From Drouetiella hepatica Uher 2000/2452 (lineage in GTDB: Bacteria; Cyanobacteriota; Cyanobacteriia; Elainellales; Elainellaceae), in assembly GCA_019359505.1 (NCBI GenBank), contig JAHHHD010000011.1:97590-161589 (forward strand): 64,000 nucleotides of DNA, given 5' to 3'. Every line of letters starts with the position of its first letter. Position 1 is the first letter of the stretch. Positions 27,437 through 35,404 of this stretch are shown one piece after another. The notes under the pieces are model-generated. The model was given only the letters and a program-made list of their open reading frames with translations, did no database searches and had not been told where the DNA came from. The position numbers and the translations under genes were made by a program.

Positions 27437-28393
27437 TCAGCGCGTCACTGTCAATTCTTGAGTTTGACGACGGGGAATGTCGTAGGTGAGAAAGTCGTGC
27501 GCCATTAAGGTATTGGGGAAAATGGCTTGGGCTTCTTTAAGCAAATCCTCCAGAGCGATCGCATTTCCTGGCGCATAGCGCGGACTAAAGTGAGTCATGA
27601 TCAGCCGTCTGGCTTGCGCTCCCAGAGCCGTCTGAGCCGCCATCGTTGAGGTAGAATGCAGCCGCTGATAGGCAAGTTCAGCATCTTGGTGGGCAAAGGT
27701 GGCTTCGTGAATCAGCACATCGGCATCTTGTGCCAGCTCAACGGCGTTATCGCAGTAAATTGTGTCTGTGCAGTAGACAAACTTGCGCCCAATTTGGGTT
27801 TCGCCACACAGCTCACTGCCGTTGATCACCCGCCCGTCTGGCAAAGTCACCGCTTCGCCACGCTTGAGCTTGCCATACAGCGGCCCAGACGGAATGCCCA
27901 GCGCGGCAGCGCGTCCCACATCAAACCGTCCTGGCTTATCTTTTTCGGCAATCCGGTAGCCAAAGGCAGGTACGCGATGGGTTAGCGGGGCACAGCTCAC
28001 CACAAACTCGTCATCTTCAAACACAATTCCTGGCTGCACGGTATGAACTTTCACCGGGTAGTGAAAATGCGTTTGGGAGTATCGCCCACAGGCTCTCAGG
28101 TATTCATCCAGCTTGGGTGGCCCGTAGATGTCAATGCGGCTAGGATTTCCAGCCAGTCCGCAACTTGCCAGCAAGCCCATCAGCCCGTACACATGATCGC
28201 CATGCATGTGGGTGACAAAGATGCGGGTGATCTGGCTGCTTTTGAGTTCGCTGCGAAGAATTTGGTGCTGTGTGCCTTCGCCGCAATCAAACAGCCAAAC
28301 TTCTGAACGCTGTGGCAACCTCACCGCAACGCTGGAAACATTGCGCGATCGCGTTGGCACGCCAGAGCTGGTTCCTAGAAACGTAATCTGCAA
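27437..28393 (-). CDS. rnz: Ribonuclease Z
   Basis: A zinc endonuclease that trims 3' trailers from tRNA precursors, relevant here because the local tRNA gene encodes no CCA. The 318-aa metallo-beta-lactamase-fold protein begins [17 protein letters not shown]. It has the HMHGDH motif at residues 62-67, [12 protein letters not shown] before it, and later HEATF and MTHFSPRY. The start codon is TTG 28393, placed by the family N-terminus. It is the first gene of a probable rnz-bioY-lspA unit and diverges from the Uma2 gene. Confidence 0.95.
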   Translation of the reverse strand: MQITFLGTSSGVPTRSRNVSSVAVRLPQRSEVWLFDCGEGTQHQILRSELKSSQITRIFVTHMHGDHVYGLMGLLASCGLAGNPSRIDIYGPPKLDEYLRACGRYSQTHFHYPVKVHTVQPGIVFEDDEFVVSCAPLTHRVPAFGYRIAEKDKPGRFDVGRAAALGIPSGPLYGKLKRGEAVTLPDGRVINGSELCGETQIGRKFVYCTDTIYCDNAVELAQDADVLIHEATFAHQDAELAYQRLHSTSTMAAQTALGAQARRLIMTHFSPRYAPGNAIALEDLLKEAQAIFPNTLMAHDFLTYDIPRRQTQELTVTR

Positions 28394-28469
28394 GGTTGAA
28401 CCTGACTTTCTAAAATAATGTGTTCAGAATGCGCTCAGATATCCATCAAGCCTATGGTGACACATCTAC

Positions 28470-28494
28470 AAGTAATTCAGCAGCTGAATTACTT
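28470..28494. promoter_or_regulatory. Perfect inverted repeat in divergent promoter region
   Basis: AAGTAATTCAG and CTGAATTACTT flank CAG between the divergent rnz and Uma2 genes. There is no T-run, so an operator is more likely than a terminator. The binding factor is unknown. Confidence 0.4.
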
Positions 28495-28564
28495 TAGGAG
28501 ATTCAGTGTAGACGATTGCTCCCCTAGAGCCGACTAGAATAAGAGCAATGGAGTGGAGCTACCC

Positions 28565-29167
28565 ATGACAACGCTGCTGATCCAAACTAACAACATTCCC
28601 TTAACGGTCAACTTTCCGGCGATCGTGCAGATGACTTCTGAGCAGTTCTTGGAATTTTGTCAGGTCAACCGTGACCTCCGCATCGAGCGCACTGCTGATG
28701 GAGACGTGATTATCATGCCACCGACCTTTTCTGATACAGGAAACCGCAATATTAAAGTTTCTCAACAGCTTGCCAATTGGTCTGACAAAGACGGTACAGG
28801 CGAAGCTTTCGACTCCAGCACAGGCTTCCTGTTACCCAACGGTGCTACCCGATCGCCTGATGCTGCCTGGATTAAGCTCGATCGTTGGAATGCCCTGACG
28901 GATGAGCAAAAAGCCTCCTTTGCTCCCATTTGCCCCGATTTTGTGGTTGATTTGCGATCGGCTAGCGATCCCCTCAGCCGTCTGCAAGCCAAAATGCAGG
29001 AGTATATCGACAACGGCGCGGTCTTGGGTTGGCTGATCGATTGCCAGAACCAGCAGGTTTATGTTTACCGTCCCCATCAGGCGATCGCTACTCTAGATCA
29101 ACCTACCTCCCTCAGCGGCGATCCAGAATTACCGGGCTTTGTGCTGCAAATGGCAAAGATTTGGTAG
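28565..29167 (+). CDS. Uma2-family (DUF820) putative restriction-fold nuclease
   Basis: A member of the Uma2/DUF820 family, PD-(D/E)XK-fold proteins vastly expanded in cyanobacteria and of unclear function. From ATG 28565 it is 200 aa (a GTG at 28553 is disfavoured; GGAG lies just upstream of the ATG). Visible features: MTSEQFLEFCQ, the hydrophobic DVIIMPP, the active-site region RSPDAAWIKLDRW, PDFVVDLRSASD with Asp where many members have Glu, and KMQEYIDNGAVLGWLID. DUF362 follows 30 bp downstream. Confidence 0.88.
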   Translation: MTTLLIQTNNIPLTVNFPAIVQMTSEQFLEFCQVNRDLRIERTADGDVIIMPPTFSDTGNRNIKVSQQLANWSDKDGTGEAFDSSTGFLLPNGATRSPDAAWIKLDRWNALTDEQKASFAPICPDFVVDLRSASDPLSRLQAKMQEYIDNGAVLGWLIDCQNQQVYVYRPHQAIATLDQPTSLSGDPELPGFVLQMAKIW

Positions 29168-29197
29168 AACCTATTTAACCCTTATCGCAAAAACTTT

Positions 29198-30160
29198 ATG
29201 CAGCCCACCGTTAGCCTCCTGCGCGTCGAATCCTACGATCGCCCCCTTCTGCAAGCCGCTCTAGACAACCTGCTGGCTCCCTTGGGCGGCATGGCGGCAT
29301 TTGTCAAACCGGGCGATCGAGTTTTGCTGAAGCCCAATCTGCTGACCGGGGCACGTCCCACCAAGGAATGCACTACCAATTTTGCGCTGGTCTACTGTGT
29401 TGCTCAGAAGGTAATTGAGGCGGGCGGCAAGCCTTTCTTAGGGGACAGCCCTGCTTTTGGCAGCGCCAAGGGCGTGGCTTTGGCCAACGGCTATCAGCCG
29501 ATTTGGGAGGAGTTAGGCGTTCCGATAGTTGAGATGAAGGGACAGCGCTATCAGGTGGCGGGCGAAGAGTTTAATCATCTGCTGCTCTCGAAAGAAGCCA
29601 TGGAAGCCGATGTGGTGATTAACTTGCCCAAGGTGAAGTCCCACATGCAGTTGACGCTGACGCTGGGCGTAAAGAATTTATTTGGCTGCGTTCCCGGCAA
29701 GATGAAGGCTTGGTGGCACATGGAGGCGGGTAAAGACCGCGATCGCTTTGGCGACATGCTGGTGGAAACGGCTCGAACGATCGCTCCTAACCTGACAATC
29801 CTAGATGGCATTGTTGGACATGAGGGCAATGGCCCTAGCGGTGGCGAACCTCGGCTGCTGGGAGTGTTGGGAGCTTCAGCCAATGTCTTTGCCCTCGATC
29901 GCGCCCTAGTCAACATTCTGCAAGTCGATCCAGCTCAGGTACCGACGATCGCCGCTTCTCAGCGGCTCGGACTTTGCCCAGAGCTGAGCGATATTACTTT
30001 CCCACTCCTGACTCCTGACGAGTTGCAGCTAGAAGGCTGGAAGCTACCTGATCAAATGATGCCGATCGACTTTGGCGCACCTCGGGTGATTAAATCCACC
30101 TTCAAGCATCTGTATGTGCGGTTTATCAAAGAGCCGCTGGGAGCCTACGCCAGACAGTAG
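29198..30160 (+). CDS. DUF362 domain protein
   Basis: A DUF362 protein of 320 aa. Typical segments are VKPGDRVLLKPNLLTGARPTKECTT, FLGDSPAFGSAKGVA, and VVINLPKVKSHMQLTLTLG followed by VKNLFGCVPG. GHEGNGPSGGEP is also present. No ferredoxin-type Cys cluster is attached, unlike many bacterial DUF362 proteins. The function is unknown; some members have been linked to redox or cofactor processes. It is cotranscribable with the Uma2 gene and convergent with the accessory operon that begins 65 bp beyond its stop. Confidence 0.85.
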   Translation: MQPTVSLLRVESYDRPLLQAALDNLLAPLGGMAAFVKPGDRVLLKPNLLTGARPTKECTTNFALVYCVAQKVIEAGGKPFLGDSPAFGSAKGVALANGYQPIWEELGVPIVEMKGQRYQVAGEEFNHLLLSKEAMEADVVINLPKVKSHMQLTLTLGVKNLFGCVPGKMKAWWHMEAGKDRDRFGDMLVETARTIAPNLTILDGIVGHEGNGPSGGEPRLLGVLGASANVFALDRALVNILQVDPAQVPTIAASQRLGLCPELSDITFPLLTPDELQLEGWKLPDQMMPIDFGAPRVIKSTFKHLYVRFIKEPLGAYARQ

Positions 30161-30225
30161 GTTGATTTACAGCCTTAGTGGCTCCTCCGAAAATACTTGG
30201 TTCAGCTTTTCTTAAGTTATTAAGC

Positions 30226-30777
30226 TCACTGCATTAAACTTTCCCACCAACTAAGTAAAGGATGATTTCTATGAGGCATATATCTTCCTTTAGTTCGTAT
30301 AGATCTAAGTACAGTGTGTAATTCAGCTAAAGTAAGATTTCTGCCTTCTGACCAACTCTTAATTATTTCTAAAGTAGATAAAACCTGTAAATGAGGCGCT
30401 TCTTTTTGAGAAAATGAAGCCGCTTTTTTATCGTCGGTAGCAATTGCCCATCCTCGATGAATCGCAATGGCGCAAGTTGCAGACTCGCCATCATCGCCTA
30501 GTTCAAAAGCATAGTTTACAAACGTCTCTTCCTCTGATTCTGACTCGAAATCCACTACTGAAAGTAAACCCTGTGTAATGGCTGTCTCAAACTGAACTGC
30601 GCCTTCGTTTTCCTCATCTTTGAGGCGTTGAAGAGTGATTAGTTCTTTCTCTCTCACGACTTCAGTAACTACAACTTGAGCAGGAATAGACTTCAAAATT
30701 GCAATGAAATGCCCCGAAGCACAGAAGTTCAGGACGCAACAAGCGTCAAGAACAACATGGGAGTGTCTAATTTGCAT
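30226..30777 (-). CDS. PIN-domain protein, candidate ribonuclease toxin
   Basis: The 183-aa protein has PIN-fold landmarks: VVLDACCVLNF with the first acidic residue (D11), VVTEVVREKEL, the central GDDGESATCAIAI with clustered acids, and WAIATDDKKA with the last acids. Length and composition differ from the short VapC toxins. The gene ends the four-gene operon, 19 bp after the Xre-ImmA gene, and GGGAGA precedes its ATG. By context it could be the effector RNase restrained by that regulator; such Xre-ImmA/PIN pairs have been proposed as toxin-antitoxin modules. Codons are AT-rich, unlike flanking genes. Confidence 0.75.
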   Translation of the reverse strand: MQIRHSHVVLDACCVLNFCASGHFIAILKSIPAQVVVTEVVREKELITLQRLKDEENEGAVQFETAITQGLLSVVDFESESEEETFVNYAFELGDDGESATCAIAIHRGWAIATDDKKAASFSQKEAPHLQVLSTLEIIKSWSEGRNLTLAELHTVLRSIRTKGRYMPHRNHPLLSWWESLMQ

Positions 30778-30796
30778 AACTGATCTCCCTGCTTTT

Positions 30797-31990
30797 CTAC
30801 GCTTGACGCAAATCTAAATGAGCAGTTTCCTCCATAATTCCGCTTGAATGTTCACGCAATGCTTCTGCAATGCGTCGAGCTTCTAAACGGTCAACGCCAA
30901 GGAAATTTGCAAATCGCCCTTCAGTGATGAGTCCCTGATCTAAAGCCTCAATAGCAAGGTGTTGATAGTGAACAGGAACTATGTCAGTACGCTGTTGAAT
31001 TTCTTCTAGTCCTAGCTCTTGCTGGACTTTCCTTACTTTCAATCCTCGATCACGCAACCTCTCCAAAGTGCCAGAGGGCACAAGCCCCATGTCTTCTAAG
31101 CGATAACCAAGAGCTTCTATGGATACTCCATAATAGTGAGCAAGAGTAAACAAATTAGTTGGAGTAAACTTGCCATGAGTACGATACATATCATTGAATC
31201 GCCTGAGCAGACCACTTGAGGGCATCAAGAAATACTTTGGAAACGCCTCAGCTAAACGCTCACTTTCCGGGATTCTTTGGTATTGCCCCTCGAAGTCAAC
31301 TACAGGCTTTCGTCGATGGGCAAGGAAATGAAGATATCCATGCGCCATTGACCAGCGCCGTCGTTCTTCATAGTGGTCTAAGTTAATTGCCATGCAGCCA
31401 CCAAGCTGCTCATCATAGCTATAAAGTTCTGAGTACTTGGCTGGCATTTTCAGATAGAAAATTCGGATGCCTACACTTTGTTCCAAGATATCTCGCAGGA
31501 GTGGAATCGGACCATCGCCCAGTCCAAGCCTTTGACGTTCAGCGATCGCAATACTTTCTGCGGCAGCCTCTATCGGCATACTTGTTACGTCATACTCCTG
31601 AGGATAGTTTCGAGGAAGCGGAGCATCCACAATCTTCTCAAGTTCTAGATAATTTTGACATAATTCCTCTAAGCGCTGAATAATTGGGTTAATTCGCACT
31701 TCCTCTTGTTCACTACGCTGATAAGTAGCGCGAAACTGAACGGTGAAAGGTTCAATAACAGGGCTAGGGCGAACAAAGTCACTAATAGCTCGCCCATAAG
31801 CACGAGCCAGTTTAATCAACTCATTTGGCTTCAGGCGACGTTCTCCTTTCTCAATCGCAACGATGGTAGTCCGTACAACATCGATCACCTTCGCTGCATC
31901 CGCCTGAGTCATCCCGCACTTCTTACGCGCCTGTTGCAGCAGTGCCCCTAGATGACGCAGATCAATATTGTCCAGAATATTGTTAGCCAT
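30797..31990 (-). CDS. Xre regulator fused to ImmA/IrrE-like domain, catalytic Glu missing
   Basis: The 397-aa protein starts with an Xre helix-turn-helix (residues 11-68; LLQQARKKCGMTQADAAKVI, RTTIVAIEKGERRL). A COG2856/ImmA-IrrE-type region follows, in which the expected HExxH appears as HGYLHFLAH: both His remain but the Glu is Gly. The later family segment ESERLAEAFPKYFLMPSSGL is recognisable. Proteolysis is therefore doubtful, and the protein may act as a repressor, antitoxin or sensor. The gene lies 18 bp after the QueC-like gene and 19 bp before the PIN gene. GGGGAAA precedes its ATG. Confidence 0.85.
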   Translation of the reverse strand: MANNILDNIDLRHLGALLQQARKKCGMTQADAAKVIDVVRTTIVAIEKGERRLKPNELIKLARAYGRAISDFVRPSPVIEPFTVQFRATYQRSEQEEVRINPIIQRLEELCQNYLELEKIVDAPLPRNYPQEYDVTSMPIEAAAESIAIAERQRLGLGDGPIPLLRDILEQSVGIRIFYLKMPAKYSELYSYDEQLGGCMAINLDHYEERRRWSMAHGYLHFLAHRRKPVVDFEGQYQRIPESERLAEAFPKYFLMPSSGLLRRFNDMYRTHGKFTPTNLFTLAHYYGVSIEALGYRLEDMGLVPSGTLERLRDRGLKVRKVQQELGLEEIQQRTDIVPVHYQHLAIEALDQGLITEGRFANFLGVDRLEARRIAEALREHSSGIMEETAHLDLRQA

Positions 31991-32008
31991 AGCATTTCCC
32001 CTTCAGGC

Positions 32009-33439
32009 TTACTGAGTAGCAACCAGACAATCATCAGATGTTTGCTGATTGCTTATTTGATTCAAGAGATTTACTGAGATGTGAGGTTCTACAGCATTCC
32101 ACTCAGTAACATAAGCTTGATAAAGGCGAATCAAATGTTTCCTCATATCAGCAGGCTGTAGAGTTTCTGCTATAGCCCTTCGATCCACAATGTCGTCCAG
32201 ATCTGGAAATCTTCGGGTTAAAGATTCCCATTGAAGATTCAGGTCGTGTGAGGCATTTAATAAATCCCTGAGAGTGGAAACTTGTGCCAGCATATGTTGC
32301 AGATACAAACTAGTGTCTCCTGCTGGCTTCCTGCCATGAGGAACGATGTAACGAGTTTTGTCTTCCATTCGTGAGGCAGCAAGTGCCTGCTTTCTCAAAA
32401 TACAGGATGAACAATATCCGCACTGAATGGGTTGCTGTCGATGTGGACTATCGCATGACATCGTTAGCGGTGGCAGGTCATTTCTTCCATCTTCAGCTAA
32501 TGGTTTGCACATTTCAGCTTTAGTCACGAAGAGAAAGGGGTTTTGTACTTTGAATTCTTCTCCTAAAAGTTCTGAAATAATATCACCGACTTTTAGCAAG
32601 GTTAATGGATGAACTGAGCGAGAATGATCAAGCCCTATAGCAGACTTACGATATGGAAGATTGATTGCACCAATACCATTTTCGTACAAGTAAAGAATTC
32701 GTTGCCCCATTAAATACGCACAGGCTGCACCTAATAACATAAATACAATGCCTCGTGCACGCGAAATTTTGTTCTTTTGATGCAAGCTGCTATCAGAGAA
32801 CCGTATTGGGATTTGACAAAGATTTAAGCGATTAGGACAGGAATGCTGAAGAGCCTTAAACACCTGTTTTTGCCGATCAAAGTTATTATCATTACTGCCT
32901 GTCCCAAACAACATGAATGATGCTTCACAATTTGTTTTGAGACGGGTATAGAGACCAGCAAGTGCATCAAGACCACCACTCCATAGTATTACCTCACTCA
33001 CATAAGGCTCTGTCGATGAAATAAGAGGTTGTTGCTCAATGATGCGTTCTGAATCAGATCTCTTATGAAAATTGAATAACCAGCGACTTCCAGTAGCCCA
33101 TTCAAGCAAACTGGAAAGTTTATCTTGGAAGGATGTAGCATTCAGTAATTCTGGATGACGTACTGGAAGAACTACGCAAAGACGAGTCTGTTCTTGTCGC
33201 AAGTTTTGGAAAGTAAGACGATCGGCGGCATGAATAGCAACAGCAAGATCAATCAGATCAGCAATGATCGATGGAAACTCTTGTTGCAGCCGATATCTAA
33301 ACCCACTGTCATCTATAGCGATGCCTACGGTGCTTTTCTTAGCTCTGGAATGATCAATACAGCAAACATTCCCATTGCTATTCATTACAGGATCAAAAAG
33401 CAAGGTGTAATCACTATTATGTGTGTCATATTTTTTCAT
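32009..33439 (-). CDS. QueC-like ATP-pyrophosphatase (QatC/Cap9-type defence family)
   Basis: The 476-aa protein has a ~145-residue N-terminal domain (IIADLIDLAVAIHAADRL; TRLCVVLPVRHPELL). A PP-loop domain follows: ILWSGGLDALAGLY with SGGLDA, then SRARGIVFMLLGAACAYLMG and ENGIGAINLPY. A C-terminal zinc site is given by SCDSPH and CGYCSSCILRKQAL. This matches QueC (7-cyano-7-deazaguanine synthase) but is twice its length, like the QueC homologues of Qat and of type IV CBASS. No queDE or tgt genes are adjacent. Its ATG lies 5 nt after the stop of the preceding gene, whose end carries the AGGA ribosome site, indicating translational coupling. Confidence 0.8.
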   Translation of the reverse strand: MKKYDTHNSDYTLLFDPVMNSNGNVCCIDHSRAKKSTVGIAIDDSGFRYRLQQEFPSIIADLIDLAVAIHAADRLTFQNLRQEQTRLCVVLPVRHPELLNATSFQDKLSSLLEWATGSRWLFNFHKRSDSERIIEQQPLISSTEPYVSEVILWSGGLDALAGLYTRLKTNCEASFMLFGTGSNDNNFDRQKQVFKALQHSCPNRLNLCQIPIRFSDSSLHQKNKISRARGIVFMLLGAACAYLMGQRILYLYENGIGAINLPYRKSAIGLDHSRSVHPLTLLKVGDIISELLGEEFKVQNPFLFVTKAEMCKPLAEDGRNDLPPLTMSCDSPHRQQPIQCGYCSSCILRKQALAASRMEDKTRYIVPHGRKPAGDTSLYLQHMLAQVSTLRDLLNASHDLNLQWESLTRRFPDLDDIVDRRAIAETLQPADMRKHLIRLYQAYVTEWNAVEPHISVNLLNQISNQQTSDDCLVATQ

Positions 33440-33444
33440 GATAT

Positions 33445-34083
33445 TTATCCTGCTAAGAGATCTTCATCTAGATCTATTGCCTTTCGCGAAGAACGCCTAG
33501 GCAAAGACAATTTAGCGACACTTTGTTTATTAATCGCATCTTCAGCAAATTTACTGATACCAATTTTTATATGTGGTTCTATTTCCTTAATACGCTCTGA
33601 AAGAGTTGCTTGATCAATGCCAGCATAATGTTCGGAGGTTAGTGGAACACGCTCCTTAAACTCAGATGCATAAACCCCATTCATATAGCGGTTTACAATA
33701 ACGACTGAAGCATCACTAATATTTATTTCTTGAGCATGACCGTATCTAAGATCATGAAGAACACTTTTGCCTGCATCCAAGGCAAGTCCTTTAAGATCTG
33801 GTCGCCCGTCAAACTGCTGTCGTAATATATCAAACTCCAGACTCAAAGCAGCATAGTTTCCTGATTCAAGCTCATCGTTTGTAGTAATAGCTTGAGCAAG
33901 AATATCTGCCATCCCTTGACAAAGCCTGAGAGGAAGATCACCTTTTTGGATCAGATCTTTTTTAAGGGACTCCAGCACCACTCGAGCGCATTCATCGCTA
34001 GTTGCTTTCCCCTCACAAAGCCATTTGTATGGCTTGTGGTAAAGCCTTCTGAGTCTGTTATGAAAAATATCTCCATCGGGCAT
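33445..34083 (-). CDS. Unknown protein, first gene of the QueC-like operon
   Basis: I do not recognise a family. The 212-aa protein has an N-terminal helical region (FHNRLRRLYHKPYKWLCEG; CARVVLESLKKDLIQKGDLP; RLCQGMADILAQAI). A middle part reads VVIVNRYMNGVYASEFKERV, and the C-terminus mixes basic and acidic residues (LPRRSSRKAIDLDEDLLAG). There is no signal, membrane segment or obvious catalytic motif. It could be a partner or substrate of the QueC-like enzyme, as small unknown proteins accompany QueC homologues in Qat. The ATG at 34083 is preceded by GGAGGT at a suitable distance. Confidence 0.65.
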   Translation of the reverse strand: MPDGDIFHNRLRRLYHKPYKWLCEGKATSDECARVVLESLKKDLIQKGDLPLRLCQGMADILAQAITTNDELESGNYAALSLEFDILRQQFDGRPDLKGLALDAGKSVLHDLRYGHAQEINISDASVVIVNRYMNGVYASEFKERVPLTSEHYAGIDQATLSERIKEIEPHIKIGISKFAEDAINKQSVAKLSLPRRSSRKAIDLDEDLLAG

Positions 34084-34138
34084 AGCAGCACCTCCGTCGG
34101 TCGGAGTTGGTTTCTACTATTAAGGTAGCTCTCGCTCC

Positions 34139-34181
34139 TGACATTGTCAATATTTAATACTGTTTTGTCAAAAAAATGTCA
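34139..34181. promoter_or_regulatory. Candidate operator/promoter of the four-gene operon
   Basis: A perfect TGACA-T-TGTCA inverted repeat (34139-34149) and two further TGTCA half-sites (34166-34170, 34177-34181) lie 56-98 bp upstream of the first gene. The minus strand also offers two TTGACA -35 hexamers here. Binding by the operon's own Xre protein is a reasonable inference. Confidence 0.5.
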
Positions 34182-34379
34182 GACTTAGGGTGCAGGTATA
34201 AGCTTAGACCGTTTTTTGTGAGGATATTGCAGGCTTGAGGATCGCTTTCCTAAGAAGTTCGCATACTCTCACTGCTTGAACAGACGTATGACAACGTCCA
34301 TGCACCCCCCCGGCGAAAGGTTGTCTGTCAGGCGTTTGAGGTGATCTGTGGCGGGTAATGGGCATCGATCTACAGAAAA

Positions 34380-35201
34380 TCACGATCGCGGCATATGCCG
34401 AAGTTCCCAAGCCTTCAGCAGGATCAAATACTCGTAGAAGGCTTGTAGGGTACACCAGGCAAAACCCGCCCGCCCGTCCCGCCAGCCACCTAGCAGAATG
34501 TACATGTAGAAGAAGCGAATTAAGGGTCGGAAGGGCAGCCGTAAGGATAAATCCTTTAAAGCTCTGCGGCGATCGATCTCTGTTTTGCCCAAAAACAGGT
34601 CATGCCAATCGATTTTGCCCTGCTCCATTTGGCGGAGGGTTTCGATCGCCTCATCCGTCGAGTAGCGATTATGCTTGTCAATCCAGCGGCTTAGCCCCTT
34701 GCCGCAGGTATAGTGCGGATAGGATTCTTTCAGCAAGCCAGTTTCGCCCTCGCAAACTTCCCGCTCGGTGTGTCCGTAGTCAGTAAACCAAACTTTGCCA
34801 TGTCGCAACAGCCGCAACTGATAGCGCGGATATTGGGTGCTGCGGCGAATCCACTGACCCAAAAACATGACCCGCTCTGCCACGTAATAGCCGACGTATT
34901 TGGGGGTTTCAACAGCAGCCACACACTCCTGAAACAGCGCTGGGGTCATACGCTCATCGGCTTCCAGAATATACACCCACGGATGCTTGGGCGGAATCGA
35001 TTCCAGCATCCAGGTGCGCTGCTTGCCGTGACTTTCAAACTTGTGCTGCATCACCCGCACCGGATAGCGACTGGCAATTTCGAGGGTGCGATCGCTACTG
35101 CACGAATCCACCACCACCACATCATCTGACAGCATTGCCGACTCAATGCAATCCGCAATGTCTAATTCTTCGTTGTACGTCAGGATGTAGATCGAGAACA
35201 T
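34380..35201 (-). CDS. Family 2 glycosyltransferase
   Basis: From ATG 35201 it is 273 aa. The GT-A fold begins immediately: MFSIYILTYNEELDIADCI, VVVVDSCSSDRTLEIA, and the metal-binding WVYILEADERMTP (D-E-R in the DxD position). The C-terminal part (IRFFYMYILLGGWRDGRAGF) could sit at the membrane. An open frame continues 31 codons further upstream but runs through repeat A4, so that extension is rejected. The sugar transferred is unknown. The HpsJ-like gene upstream on the same strand suggests exopolysaccharide work, though A4 now separates them. Confidence 0.88.
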   Translation of the reverse strand: MFSIYILTYNEELDIADCIESAMLSDDVVVVDSCSSDRTLEIASRYPVRVMQHKFESHGKQRTWMLESIPPKHPWVYILEADERMTPALFQECVAAVETPKYVGYYVAERVMFLGQWIRRSTQYPRYQLRLLRHGKVWFTDYGHTEREVCEGETGLLKESYPHYTCGKGLSRWIDKHNRYSTDEAIETLRQMEQGKIDWHDLFLGKTEIDRRRALKDLSLRLPFRPLIRFFYMYILLGGWRDGRAGFAWCTLQAFYEYLILLKAWELRHMPRS

Positions 35202-35215
35202 GGTGGGGCTTGAGT

Positions 35216-35310
35216 TATGGCAACCGCCAAGGCGGTTAGGACGGGGACATTTAGGGTGGGGCGCGAAGCGCCCCACCCTAAATGTCCTAAGCAAACTAGC
35301 GACAGCTATA
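35216..35310. repeat. Family A palindromic repeat, copy A4 (complete)
   Basis: A 95-bp element: TATGGCAACCGCC at the left, core AGGGTGGGGCGC-GAA-GCGCCCCACCCT, CCTAAGCAAACTAGCGACAG, then GCTATA at the right. It lies 14 bp upstream of the glycosyltransferase ATG, occupying its 5' leader. Confidence 0.85.
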
Positions 35311-35404
35311 AAAAAGCTTGAGCTTCCAAAAGAGTGCCCTCCGCAGGGGAAGGGCTAACTCAAGAGGTAAAACTTTTAGCTGGCTGAATCTTAAGCTTCT
35401 CGGT

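Noticed and set aside
32009..33439. QueC-like gene as ordinary queuosine biosynthesis
   Set aside because: It is about twice the length of QueC, carries an extra N-terminal domain, and is linked to Xre/PIN genes rather than queD or queE.
35202..35294. N-terminal extension of the glycosyltransferase
   Set aside because: The added residues are translated repeat A4; family members start at MFSIYILTYNE.
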